From: Flavobacterium ustbae
GTDB taxonomy: Bacteria; Bacteroidota; Bacteroidia; Flavobacteriales; Flavobacteriaceae
DNA: 64,000 nt
Assembly: GCF_003946915.1 (NCBI RefSeq)
Contig: NZ_RPOC01000011.1
Coordinates: forward strand, 62,001 to 126,000
Direction of reading: 5' to 3'
Shown: piece after piece, positions 17,637 to 25,508 of the stretch
Position numbering within the stretch: position 1 is the first letter of the stretch
Layout of the letters: every line of letters begins with the position of its first letter
Notes under the pieces: model-generated
What the model saw: only the letters and a program-made list of their open reading frames with translations
Databases searched by the model: none
Told to the model about the DNA's origin: nothing
Program-made: the position numbers and the translations under genes

Positions 17637-20600
17637 TTAAAAATTAAGGTTTAAACCAAATATCAACTGTCTGCTTCTTGGATAAGCAGAATAATCCACG
17701 CCAGGAGTAAGCGGAGTATTTCTTCTTGTTGAAACCTCTGGATCTGGGCCTGAATATTTAGTCCAAACAAAAACATTACTAGCTGTAAGGTAAAATCTTA
17801 ACTTAGAAACACCTAATGCAGAAGTTAGTTCATTTGGTGTGTTATACCCCAAGCTTAAAGTATTTAGTCTTAAGAAAGATCCATCTTCAACAGCCCAGTC
17901 ACTAAAAACATAACGAGGCATATAAGGAGACCACATTGTAGTGTTTGCATTTAAAGCTGTTAAAGCTGCAGGATCTGTAACTAACTGTCCTGTATTTGCA
18001 TCAATATTTGTCCATCTTGTGCCATCGGCCATTTCAGAATTTAAATTTCTATATTGTCCATTTGGAACCGATGTTGCAAACTCAACTTTATTAGCATTAT
18101 AAATATCATTTCCAATACTATAGCTAAAAGCAGCCGAAAGATCAAAACCATAAGCATTTGCATTCAGTACAAAACCTCCTGTTGCTTTAGGATTAGCGTT
18201 TCCGATAACCGTAAGGTCGTTAGCCGTAACTTTACCATCGCCATCAATATCTTTTAGTTTCATAGCGCCTGGTTTCATTGGACCAACAATAGTGGTACCA
18301 TCTGCAACTCCACTTTTTAAAGTGTATGTTCCTCCATTATAATCAAAATCTGAAACTTCATAACGTCCATCGCTTTTGTAACCATACATTAAACCAATTG
18401 GCTGACCCATGTTTACTTGATAGTCGTTTCCGATTGCTGTTGAAGCCCATCCTGAAGCCCAACCAAAATTATTCATTACGCCAAGCGAATTAATTCTATT
18501 GGTATTAAATCCAGCGTTAAAAGATAAACTTACTCCATATTTTTCTTTTTCTATTAGGTTAAGATTCAAAGTAGCCTCAACTCCACTGTTCTGAACTTCA
18601 CCCATATTTCTGTACTGAGAATCATAACCTCCTCCAGAAATTGGGAAGTTGATCAATAAATCTTTTGTGATATTTTTATAAAACTCAACAGATCCTGTTA
18701 CTTTATTTTTAAACAAGTCAAAATCTAAACCAATGTTCTGTGTTACTGTAGTTTCCCATTTCAAATCTGGATTCGCCATAATTTTTGAAGAGGCCCAAAA
18801 ATTATCTACCCCATTAATCCAAGTCGTTGTAGAAGATACAAAGCTTTGAACCATTTGTCCTGTTGGAATATTATTGTTACCAGCCTCACCATAACTCACT
18901 CTTAATTTAAGCAAATTGATCCATGAAGCATTTTTCATAAATTCTTCTCCAGAAATTTTCCAAGCTGCTGCTGCTGCTGGAAAGTATCCCCATTTATTAC
19001 CTTCAGAAAATTTACTAGAACCATCTGCTCTGTATGTTGCTGTAAATAAGTAACGATCTTTGTAATCATAATTTACACGTCCAAAAAACGAAAGCAATTT
19101 ATCATCTGGAAAGTAGAAATTATCAACCGAAATTGGTGTTCCTTGAGTCGTTAGTTTTTTTGCATCCTCTAAGTCAAAAGACAATGGAAATCCGTGGATC
19201 GTATTAGTTAAGTCATTTCTTTTATAATCAATTGACTCTTCACCTACAAGGATTTTTAAAGAATGATCTTCGCCAACTATTTTTTTCATATCATAATTAA
19301 GCGTATTTGCATTTCTAAAACGCGTATCCTTTCTATCTCCCATAAACATAGCTGGCATACCTTGTCTTTCTGCTGCAGGAGTATTTTTTACGTAGTACGT
19401 TGTACGCCCATAGTAACGATAATCTTGGTAATTGTAGTTATCTAAACCTAATTCTGTTTTGAAAATCAAATCTGGAGTAAATTTCCAAGAAAAACTACCC
19501 AGCATGTTAAAGTTTTTTCTAAACTGCTGACGGTTATTGTCTGTGATGACTACAAAAGGATGCGTTAAATTATCAGCAACCGCCTCATCTGTATCATCTG
19601 TTGTTAAGCCAGGAACTGGAATCGGGGCATATCCTACAACATTTTTTAAACGAGAATCGGCAGAGGAAACTTCATTTTGCTCATTCATACCCGCACCATT
19701 GATCTCAGTATCAGAATAACGCATTGTAAAACTTAAATCTATTTTATCAGAAGCTTTACTATTTAAAGCAAGAGACAAGTTATTTCTATTAAAATCTGAA
19801 CCCATCATAATCGCTTTTTCATCATAATGCGCATAGTTAAAGTTATAATTCATTTTCTCGCTTCCACCTCGAATCGATAAATCACGGCTTTGGACTTCAC
19901 CTGTACGTCCAAAAATTTGCTTCTGCCAATTATTCCCTTTCATGCCTTTGTACATGTCATAGTCTTGCCATGCTCCAAAATATTTTTCGTAAGAGCTTAT
20001 ATCTGTATTGTCTTTAAGCAATGCATATTCATACTGCCATTTAACATAGTCTTCTGGAGATGTAACACCAATAGTGTTGGCCATCTTTTTCATTCCGTAA
20101 AACATATTAAAATTTACAGCTATTTTACCATCTTTACCTTTTTTAGTAGTTACAATAACAACTCCGTATGCTCCTCTTGAACCGTAGATTGCAGTAGAAG
20201 ATGCATCTTTTAATATGGTCATTGTTTCAATATCAGAAGAAGAGATATCATTAATATTGTTTACAGGAAATCCATCTACGATATACAACGGAGACGCATC
20301 TTGTGTTAACGAACCATTTCCACGAATTCTAATTTGAACATTTGAATCTGGAGATCCTTCAGAAGAAGTTACCTGTACTCCGGCAATACGACCAGTTAAA
20401 GCTTCTGCAACATTAGGAACTGGAATCTTGCGTGCTTCACTTCCAGAGAATGTAGCAACTGCCCCAGTCAAATCAGATTTCTTAGAAGTTCCGTATCCAA
20501 TTACAACAACTTCATTTAAATTATTAGAATCTTCAGACAAAGTTGCATTTACTTTTGTTTTTCCTTCAGCTGAAACATCAACTGTTTTAAATCCTATAAA

Positions 20601-20852
20601 AGAAAAACTTAAAACCGCTTTTGGGTTAGTAAGCTTTATTTTATAATGTCCGTCAAAATCGGTAGAAGTACCGTTCTTAGTTCCTTTTTCTAAGACGTTT
20701 ACCCCAGGAAGAGAAAGTCCCGCGGCATCCTTCACGGTTCCCTCTATCGTTGTGCCCTGTGCGTGTAATTGACTACCGATCAATAAGCACAGTAAGAAAA
20801 CAAGTTTAAAGCAAAAATTTGCTCCTTTGTTTAATAGTTCTTTAAAGTTCAT
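17637..20852 (-). CDS. SusC/RagA-family TonB-dependent outer-membrane transporter
   Basis: 1071 residues with a signal peptide. A carboxypeptidase-regulatory-like domain (GTTIEGTVKDAAGLSLPGVN) comes first, then a TonB-box-like NEVVVIGYGTSKKSDLTGAV, a plug domain (VQIRIRGNGSLTQDASPLYI, TILKDASSTAIYGSRGAYG) and a 22-strand barrel ending in an aromatic residue (LIFGLNLNF). It imports oligosaccharides with energy from TonB-ExbBD. It heads the susC-susD-DUF4957/5123 operon, which has no adjacent regulator or hydrolase. An operator-like palindrome abuts its promoter about 200 nt upstream. Confidence 0.96.
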   Translation of the reverse strand: MNFKELLNKGANFCFKLVFLLCLLIGSQLHAQGTTIEGTVKDAAGLSLPGVNVLEKGTKNGTSTDFDGHYKIKLTNPKAVLSFSFIGFKTVDVSAEGKTKVNATLSEDSNNLNEVVVIGYGTSKKSDLTGAVATFSGSEARKIPVPNVAEALTGRIAGVQVTSSEGSPDSNVQIRIRGNGSLTQDASPLYIVDGFPVNNINDISSSDIETMTILKDASSTAIYGSRGAYGVVIVTTKKGKDGKIAVNFNMFYGMKKMANTIGVTSPEDYVKWQYEYALLKDNTDISSYEKYFGAWQDYDMYKGMKGNNWQKQIFGRTGEVQSRDLSIRGGSEKMNYNFNYAHYDEKAIMMGSDFNRNNLSLALNSKASDKIDLSFTMRYSDTEINGAGMNEQNEVSSADSRLKNVVGYAPIPVPGLTTDDTDEAVADNLTHPFVVITDNNRQQFRKNFNMLGSFSWKFTPDLIFKTELGLDNYNYQDYRYYGRTTYYVKNTPAAERQGMPAMFMGDRKDTRFRNANTLNYDMKKIVGEDHSLKILVGEESIDYKRNDLTNTIHGFPLSFDLEDAKKLTTQGTPISVDNFYFPDDKLLSFFGRVNYDYKDRYLFTATYRADGSSKFSEGNKWGYFPAAAAAWKISGEEFMKNASWINLLKLRVSYGEAGNNNIPTGQMVQSFVSSTTTWINGVDNFWASSKIMANPDLKWETTVTQNIGLDFDLFKNKVTGSVEFYKNITKDLLINFPISGGGYDSQYRNMGEVQNSGVEATLNLNLIEKEKYGVSLSFNAGFNTNRINSLGVMNNFGWASGWASTAIGNDYQVNMGQPIGLMYGYKSDGRYEVSDFDYNGGTYTLKSGVADGTTIVGPMKPGAMKLKDIDGDGKVTANDLTVIGNANPKATGGFVLNANAYGFDLSAAFSYSIGNDIYNANKVEFATSVPNGQYRNLNSEMADGTRWTNIDANTGQLVTDPAALTALNANTTMWSPYMPRYVFSDWAVEDGSFLRLNTLSLGYNTPNELTSALGVSKLRFYLTASNVFVWTKYSGPDPEVSTRRNTPLTPGVDYSAYPRSRQLIFGLNLNF

Positions 20853-21017
20853 GGTTGATTGTTTAAGTTATTAATGTTTTTCTTTTTGGTTTAAGTGGTT
20901 TTTTGTGGTTACTTTCAATTCATTATAGAGTTAATTTTTGTGGTTTTATTTTAACAATATTTTTTTTATACCTGTATTAAAGCTTTAGGATTATTGCATT
21001 TTTAACCCTTTTAACTT

Positions 21018-21025
21018 AATCGATT
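21018..21025. promoter_or_regulatory. Operator-like core AATCGATT (weak copy)
   Basis: The same 8-bp palindromic core as the perfect site, centred 30 bp from it (about three helical turns) and downstream in the susC direction. The flanks (tta...tcg) do not extend the palindrome. Confidence 0.35.
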
Positions 21026-21044
21026 TCGAAACAAATAAAAAAGT

Positions 21045-21058
21045 TGTAATCGATTACA
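21045..21058. promoter_or_regulatory. Perfect 14-bp palindromic operator TGTAATCGATTACA
   Basis: Fully symmetric with a central CG, as in LacI-family operators. It lies immediately downstream of the susC -7 box, over the predicted transcription start, so a bound protein would repress. No LacI-type gene is present in the window. Confidence 0.6.
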
Positions 21059-21066
21059 CAAACATA
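21059..21066 (-). promoter_or_regulatory. -7 promoter box of the susC operon
   Basis: Minus-strand TATGTTTG matches TAnnTTTG exactly and directly touches the palindrome at 21045-21058. No clear -33 TTG is seen at the usual spacing, which could mean an activator helps. Confidence 0.5.
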
Positions 21067-21233
21067 GATATTTTTTTGAAACGAAAAATAAAATTTCATA
21101 AAAATTTCATAAAAAAAATTACGAATTAAAAATTATATCCGTTTTTTATGAGACATATATAATTTATGCCAACATAAAATATTAAATATATTATTATTAA
21201 TCGTTCATTTGATTCGATTTTTGCAAAAAAAAC

Positions 21234-21241
21234 AATCGATT
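21234..21241. promoter_or_regulatory. Second operator-like site (AATCGATTACA half extended)
   Basis: AACAATCGATTACA at 21231-21244 repeats the core and right half of the perfect palindrome, with three mismatches in the left arm. It lies 186 bp upstream of the main site, a spacing that would allow DNA looping. Confidence 0.4.
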
Positions 21242-21429
21242 ACAAGAATTTTAATTAAGAAATTATTAGGTGTGAATTCTACACTTAAAAAGTTAAAATA
21301 GTGCTAAAAATATTTTCCTTATTGAAATTTATCAGCTCTATTTTATAGAGATTTTACTTATAAATTAATTCCAATAAGAATCAAAAGGTTGTTTTGACCA
21401 TAAGTTTTCTTATTTTCTAAAACAAAAAA

Positions 21430-21454
21430 AGCCCTTAAACAAAAGTTAAGGGCT
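21430..21454 (-). terminator. Intrinsic terminator of the MFS transporter gene
   Basis: On the minus strand, gcccttaa pairs with ttaagggc around a 7-nt loop and is followed by a run of seven T. It begins 23 nt after the stop codon. Confidence 0.8.
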
Positions 21455-21476
21455 CAAAAGAATATGATTTTTAAAG

Positions 21477-22643
21477 TTAGATAGGCTGTACTCGAACTTG
21501 TTTTTGATGTAATCTCATCAAAATGAAAGTAATAATCATTCCGATCATTGACATTATAACTCCTATAAGGTTTGGAGAAGAATAACTAAACCCAGCCGCC
21601 AATGGTAAGCCACCAAGAAAAGCGCCTAAAGCATTACCAATATTAAAACTTCCTTGAAGTGATGCGGAAGCAATCATCTCTGCTCCTTTTGCTGTACGAA
21701 TCATCAGCATTTGAATTGGCGCAATAACCGAGAATGAAATAGCTCCAGTTAAAAAAGTCAAGAATAAAGACATATATTGGTTGGATGAAAAGAAGTAGAC
21801 CAAAATTAAATCGATAGACATTACAAGCAACAAAGCCAGAGTTGTAGGAGCAGGCGAAAAACGATCTGCTAGTTTACCTCCCACAAAATTTCCCACAACC
21901 ATTCCTAATCCCGCTAAAATTAAGATTGAAGAAACATCTTCTGGCGAAAATTTAGAAACATTAATTAATAAAGGTGCAATATAACTGATCCAAGCAAATA
22001 GTCCTCCAAAACCAATTGCCGTAATTCCTATGATTAGCCAAGCTTCGGTTTTCTTAAAAAACTGAAGTTGCGTTTTCATATTTACGCTTTCTCCTTTTTC
22101 AAGATTTGGCATCCACAAATAAATGGCTAAAAAGGTCAATAAGCCAACAATAGCAATTAATACAAAAGTATAGCGCCAGATAAAATGGTGTCCTATATAA
22201 GTACCGATCGGCACACCAATTAAATTAGCAATAGTCAAACCAGCAAACATTATAGAGATTGCCTGCGCTTCCTTGCCTTTATCTGCCAAACGGCTTGCGA
22301 CTACCGCACCCACTCCGAAGAATGCTCCGTGAGGCAATCCAGATAAAAATCGAGAAGCAAAAAGAACATTATAATCGGGTGCAATAATTGACAAAGCATT
22401 AAAAACTGCTAGCATTAAAGCTAAAATTAAAAGCATTTTTTTAGGCGCATAATTTCTTCCTGCGATTACTAATAAAGGTGCTCCAATAACAACTCCAAGC
22501 GCGTAAGCCGAAATTAAATATCCAGCAACGGGAATGGAGACTTTCATATCTGAAGCAATATCTGGGAGTAATCCCATTATTACAAATTCTGTAATTCCAA
22601 TAGTTAACCCTCCTAAAGAGAGTGCAATAAGACTTTTTTTCAT
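21477..22643 (-). CDS. MFS efflux transporter (AraJ/sugar-efflux/chloramphenicol-resistance type)
   Basis: 388 residues with 12 predicted membrane helices, beginning MKKSLIALSLGGLTIGITEF and showing the DHA1-type GLLPDIASDM loop and RFLSGLPHGAFFGVGAVVAS. This branch of the major facilitator superfamily exports drugs or sugars by proton antiport; the substrate is not predictable. It is divergent from an AraC regulator at 22747 with 103 bp between them, so that protein is the likely controller. An inverted repeat lies in its leader. Confidence 0.9.
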   Translation of the reverse strand: MKKSLIALSLGGLTIGITEFVIMGLLPDIASDMKVSIPVAGYLISAYALGVVIGAPLLVIAGRNYAPKKMLLILALMLAVFNALSIIAPDYNVLFASRFLSGLPHGAFFGVGAVVASRLADKGKEAQAISIMFAGLTIANLIGVPIGTYIGHHFIWRYTFVLIAIVGLLTFLAIYLWMPNLEKGESVNMKTQLQFFKKTEAWLIIGITAIGFGGLFAWISYIAPLLINVSKFSPEDVSSILILAGLGMVVGNFVGGKLADRFSPAPTTLALLLVMSIDLILVYFFSSNQYMSLFLTFLTGAISFSVIAPIQMLMIRTAKGAEMIASASLQGSFNIGNALGAFLGGLPLAAGFSYSSPNLIGVIMSMIGMIITFILMRLHQKQVRVQPI

Positions 22644-22653
22644 TTTAAATTAC

Positions 22654-22677
22654 TGTAGAAAGGAATAGATTTCTACA
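22654..22677. promoter_or_regulatory. Inverted repeat TGTAGAAA-N8-TTTCTACA in the MFS leader
   Basis: Perfect 8-bp arms lie between the -7 box (22681-22688) and the MFS start codon, at or just after the expected transcription start. It is a candidate operator for the divergent AraC protein, or a leader hairpin. Confidence 0.45.
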
Positions 22678-22680
22678 CTA

Positions 22681-22688
22681 CAAATTTA
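22681..22688 (-). promoter_or_regulatory. -7 promoter box of the MFS gene
   Basis: Minus-strand TAAATTTG, a match to TAnnTTTG, 38 nt upstream of the start codon. Confidence 0.5.
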
Positions 22689-22713
22689 AGGTCGTTAAGC
22701 TGGAAATAAATTG

Positions 22714-22721
22714 TAAATTTG
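22714..22721 (+). promoter_or_regulatory. -7 promoter box of the divergent AraC gene
   Basis: Plus-strand TAAATTTG, 26 nt before the AraC start codon. The two divergent -7 boxes are only 25 bp apart, so one regulator could affect both. Confidence 0.5.
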
Positions 22722-22746
22722 TGATATAAAATTGTACATTTAAGTT

Positions 22747-23580
22747 ATGCCAAAATTAAATCAGTTTAAAACGCTTGTTCTTGATGAATTTGAAGAAGAG
22801 AAATTTCATCTTCCTCCGCATACTCATACGTATTACGAAATCATTTATATAAAAAAAGGAAGTGGTGTTCATCATTTGAACAACAACCTGTTACCTTATA
22901 AAGCAGGAGACTTATTTGTTATTTCGCCAGATGATGAACATTATTTTGATATAAAGAAAAGCACCCGATTTATTTTCATCAAATTCACTGATAATTATTT
23001 CAACTCTAAACAGAATTTAACCTGCGATGAGTTCTTGGTTAATACTCCCGAAAGTTTCATGAGAGATAAGATCTTAAAAGAAACGGTTTTGAAGTTTGAT
23101 GAACCTTGCAAAACGATTCTCAAAAATACCGTCGAAAATATTGTAACCTACGATCGTTATATTGATGTTACGTCTTCTCCAATTGTTTTCTACCAGATTC
23201 TTTCCATCTTTGGATTAATCAAAGAAACAATTCGAGGCATGAATCTGCAGATGAAATCGACACATCTAGATAATGAGCAAATTGCTAATTATATTCATCA
23301 AAATATTTATCAGCCAAAACTAATTCAAGTAAAAATAATTGCAGAACACTTTAATATTGCGCAAACCTATTTTAGCGCTTATTTTAAGAGAACTTTCAGC
23401 ATTAGTTATCGCGAATACATTCATAATTTGAGAATGGCTTTAATCGAAAAAAGATTTCACAACAATCAACTGCCAATCAAACAGATTGCGTACGAATTTG
23501 GCTTTACAGACGAAAGTCATTTGACAAATTATTTCAAGAAACGCAAAAACATGAAACCAACCGATTTTAAGAAACTCTAG
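22747..23580 (+). CDS. AraC-family transcriptional regulator
   Basis: 277 residues. The N-terminal cupin sensor is clear (LPPHTHTYYEIIYIKKGSGV, then AGDLFVISPDDEHYF), with metal- or effector-pocket-like His residues. The C-terminal ~95 residues hold two helix-turn-helix motifs (VKIIAEHFNIAQTYFSAYFK and IKQIAYEFGFTDESHLTNYF, then MKPTDFKKL). It is divergent from an MFS exporter and probably regulates it and itself. The ligand is unknown. Confidence 0.92.
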   Translation: MPKLNQFKTLVLDEFEEEKFHLPPHTHTYYEIIYIKKGSGVHHLNNNLLPYKAGDLFVISPDDEHYFDIKKSTRFIFIKFTDNYFNSKQNLTCDEFLVNTPESFMRDKILKETVLKFDEPCKTILKNTVENIVTYDRYIDVTSSPIVFYQILSIFGLIKETIRGMNLQMKSTHLDNEQIANYIHQNIYQPKLIQVKIIAEHFNIAQTYFSAYFKRTFSISYREYIHNLRMALIEKRFHNNQLPIKQIAYEFGFTDESHLTNYFKKRKNMKPTDFKKL

Positions 23581-23622
23581 TTATCGAAATCATAAAAATA
23601 TATTCTTCGGATATTTTTTAAC

Positions 23623-23630
23623 TAAATTTG
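23623..23630 (+). promoter_or_regulatory. -7 promoter box of the DUF3347 gene
   Basis: TAAATTTG, 50 nt upstream of the start codon, fitting TAnnTTTG. Confidence 0.45.
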
Positions 23631-23679
23631 AATCACAATTCAATAATCTTAATTTATTCAAACATTTTAATACATAAAA

Positions 23680-24201
23680 ATGAAAAAATCAATCATAGCA
23701 ATAGCAACAATAATTACTTTATTATTTTCTGCAAATAATATTCAGGCAAAAGCAATCGATACAACAAACAAAGTGGTTGAGGCAAGTCAGCTGCAATCGG
23801 TTTATGATTCTTATTTTGCCGTAAAAGACGCGCTTATAAAAAGTGACAGCAAACTGACTTCGGCGAAAGCTTCAACTTTATTAACTGCAATTAATGCAGT
23901 GAAAATGGACAAATTAAAAAGCAATGAGCATACGGTTTGGATGAAAGTGGTAAAAAAACTGACTGCTGATGCTAAAAGTATTGCTGCCACAACAGATCTT
24001 AAAAAACAGCGCGAAACTTTTAAATCGCTTTCTAAAAACACTTACGCTTTGATAAAAGTTTCTAATCCAGACCAGCCAATTTACAAACAATATTGCCCAA
24101 TGGCCGATGCCGACTGGTTAAGCAAAGAAAAAGCAGTAAAAAACCCTTATTACGGTTCTTCTATGCTGACTTGCGGCAATGTGGTAGAAACGATTAAATA
24201 A
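23680..24201 (+). CDS. Exported DUF3347 protein (copper-associated)
   Basis: 173 residues with a signal peptide (MKKSIIAIATIITLLFSANN, cut near residue 24). A DUF3347 helical domain (~38-135) is followed by the conserved tail YCPMADADWLSKEKA...YYGSSMLTCG, where a Cys-Pro-Met and a second Cys could bind metal. DUF3347 occurs as periplasmic proteins and fused to CusB-type efflux subunits. Here it heads a group with a CxxC-AraC regulator and a copper ATPase, which supports a copper role by context. It has its own -7 box. Confidence 0.88.
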   Translation: MKKSIIAIATIITLLFSANNIQAKAIDTTNKVVEASQLQSVYDSYFAVKDALIKSDSKLTSAKASTLLTAINAVKMDKLKSNEHTVWMKVVKKLTADAKSIAATTDLKKQRETFKSLSKNTYALIKVSNPDQPIYKQYCPMADADWLSKEKAVKNPYYGSSMLTCGNVVETIK

Positions 24202-24220
24202 ATTCTTTGAAGATTTTTTA

Positions 24221-24350
24221 AACACATAGAATCATAGTTATTGAAAGCTTGGATTAGGCGTTTCACTTCTTTAAGTTCACATAGCTATGTGTAGAGAGAT
24301 GAATTTCTCTTATATTCTTTGAAAAATAAAATTCTATGTTTCTATGTGTT
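24221..24350. repeat. Intergenic inverted repeat ('acacatagaa' family)
   Basis: aacacatagaatcatag at 24221-24237 pairs with ctatgtttctatgtgtt at 24334-24350 (one mismatch in 17), enclosing ~96 bp. It fills the space between the DUF3347 and regulator genes. Confidence 0.65.
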
Positions 24351-24364
24351 AAAAATAGAAAATT

Positions 24365-24925
24365 ATGAAACTATACATCAAAAATATGGTGTGCAGCCGA
24401 TGCATAATGGTGGTGAAGTCTGAGTTAGAACAACTTGGCCTTCACCCCATTTCTGTTGCATTGGGAGAAGCTGAAATTGAAGAAGAAATCAATGATAATC
24501 AAAAAGATATTTTATTGAAGAACCTACAATCTATTGGTTTTGATTTAATCGATGATAAAAAAACGAAGACAATTGAGAAAATAAAAAACCTGATAGTAGA
24601 TTTGGTTCATCACAAAAACAACGATCTAAAAATCAATCTTTCAGATTATTTAGCAGAAAACCTCAATCAAGATTATAATTCATTAAGCAATTTATTTTCT
24701 GAGGTTGAAAACACTACAATCGAAAAATATTTCATTAGTCAGAAAATTGAAAAAGTAAAAGAACTATTGATTTACGATGAACATTCGCTTAGCGAAATTG
24801 CCGACATCTTAAACTACAGCAACGTCGCACATTTAAGCAATCAATTCAAAAAAATTACTGGCTTTACTCCTACTGGTTTTAAACAGTTGAAAAATAAAAA
24901 CCGAATTCAATTGGAGAATTTGTAG
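24365..24925 (+). CDS. AraC-type regulator with N-terminal CxxC (HMA-like) domain
   Basis: 186 residues. The first ~70 look like a heavy-metal-associated ferredoxin fold with the metal motif MVCSRC (Cys10, Cys13) and a beta-alpha-beta pattern. The C-terminal ~70 carry an AraC helix-turn-helix (LSEIADILNYSNVAHLSNQF, then KITGFTPTGFKQL). A metal site joined to a DNA-binding domain suggests a copper-sensing regulator of the neighbouring copA and DUF3347 genes; that is inference. The second helix-turn-helix is clear. The first, around LSDYLAENLNQDYNSLSNLF, is looser. Confidence 0.85.
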   Translation: MKLYIKNMVCSRCIMVVKSELEQLGLHPISVALGEAEIEEEINDNQKDILLKNLQSIGFDLIDDKKTKTIEKIKNLIVDLVHHKNNDLKINLSDYLAENLNQDYNSLSNLFSEVENTTIEKYFISQKIEKVKELLIYDEHSLSEIADILNYSNVAHLSNQFKKITGFTPTGFKQLKNKNRIQLENL

Positions 24926-24975
24926 TTAAACGCTAAGATTTTTTTAACAGCAAAGAGCGCAAAGAGTTGCGCAAT

Positions 24976-24991
24976 CCCGATAGCTATCGGG
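24976..24991. repeat. Palindrome CCCGATAGCTATCGGG, copy 1
   Basis: Perfect 16-bp palindrome within the left outer arm of the nested repeat block. Confidence 0.85.
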
Positions 24992-25358
24992 AGCAAAGTT
25001 TTTTTAAGCTTTGCGAACCTTTTTTCATAAATTTATTAAGCACAAAGATTAAAACCATAGCCCAAGGTTTTAACCTTGGGTACATGCAGGGAGGAAATTC
25101 GTTGCGTACCCAAGGTTGAAACCTTGGGCTATGTCCCTCTCGCAAAGCCACAAAAGCGCAAAGTTTTGTTTCACGCAGATTTCGCAAATTACAGCAGATT
25201 TAATTTTATCTTTTATTTTTAAAATCTATTCTTATTTGCTTAAATCATTTTAAATCTGTGTGAAACAAAACTTTGCGACTTCGCCTCTTTGCGCGATTAA
25301 TTCAATCCAGTAAAAACTTTGTGAACTTTCTAAAATATTAAAAAATAAAATCTTTGCT

Positions 25359-25374
25359 CCCGATAGCTATCGGG
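25359..25374. repeat. Palindrome CCCGATAGCTATCGGG, copy 2
   Basis: Perfect copy within the right outer arm, with the same flanks inverted (ctttgct... / ...attgcg). Confidence 0.85.
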
Positions 25375-25508
25375 ATTGCGTAACTCTCTGCGCCCTTTGC
25401 TGTTTAAAACCCGTATCTTAGTAAATCTTACAAATCATTCCCAAAATTATACAAACCGAACCAATTCATAGTTCGGAAATTTGCATTGTAACCAAAAAGA
25501 ACAAAGCA

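Larger units (their letters stand above)
20853..21429. other. Long regulatory/intergenic region upstream of susC
   Basis: No gene is visible. It holds the -7 box at 21059-21066 and three AATCGATT cores (21018, 21048, 21234). The rest is very AT-rich. It implies a ~200-nt untranslated leader for susC. Confidence 0.6.
24945..25406. repeat. Nested inverted-repeat block between regulator and copA
   Basis: This 583-bp gap (24926-25508) has no gene. Outer arms 24945-24998 and 25352-25406 are inverted copies of ~54 bp (a few mismatches), each containing CCCGATAGCTATCGGG. Inside lie two more inverted pairs: 25056-25083 with 25106-25133 (28 bp, one mismatch, 'cccaaggtt' words) and 25157-25182 with 25252-25277 (26 bp, one mismatch, 'cgcaaagttttgtttcac'). 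The whole could fold into a multi-branched structure. Confidence 0.85.

Noticed and set aside
24945-25406. CRISPR array
   Set aside because: The repeats are inverted pairs of different lengths and sequences, not regularly spaced direct repeats, and no cas genes are near.
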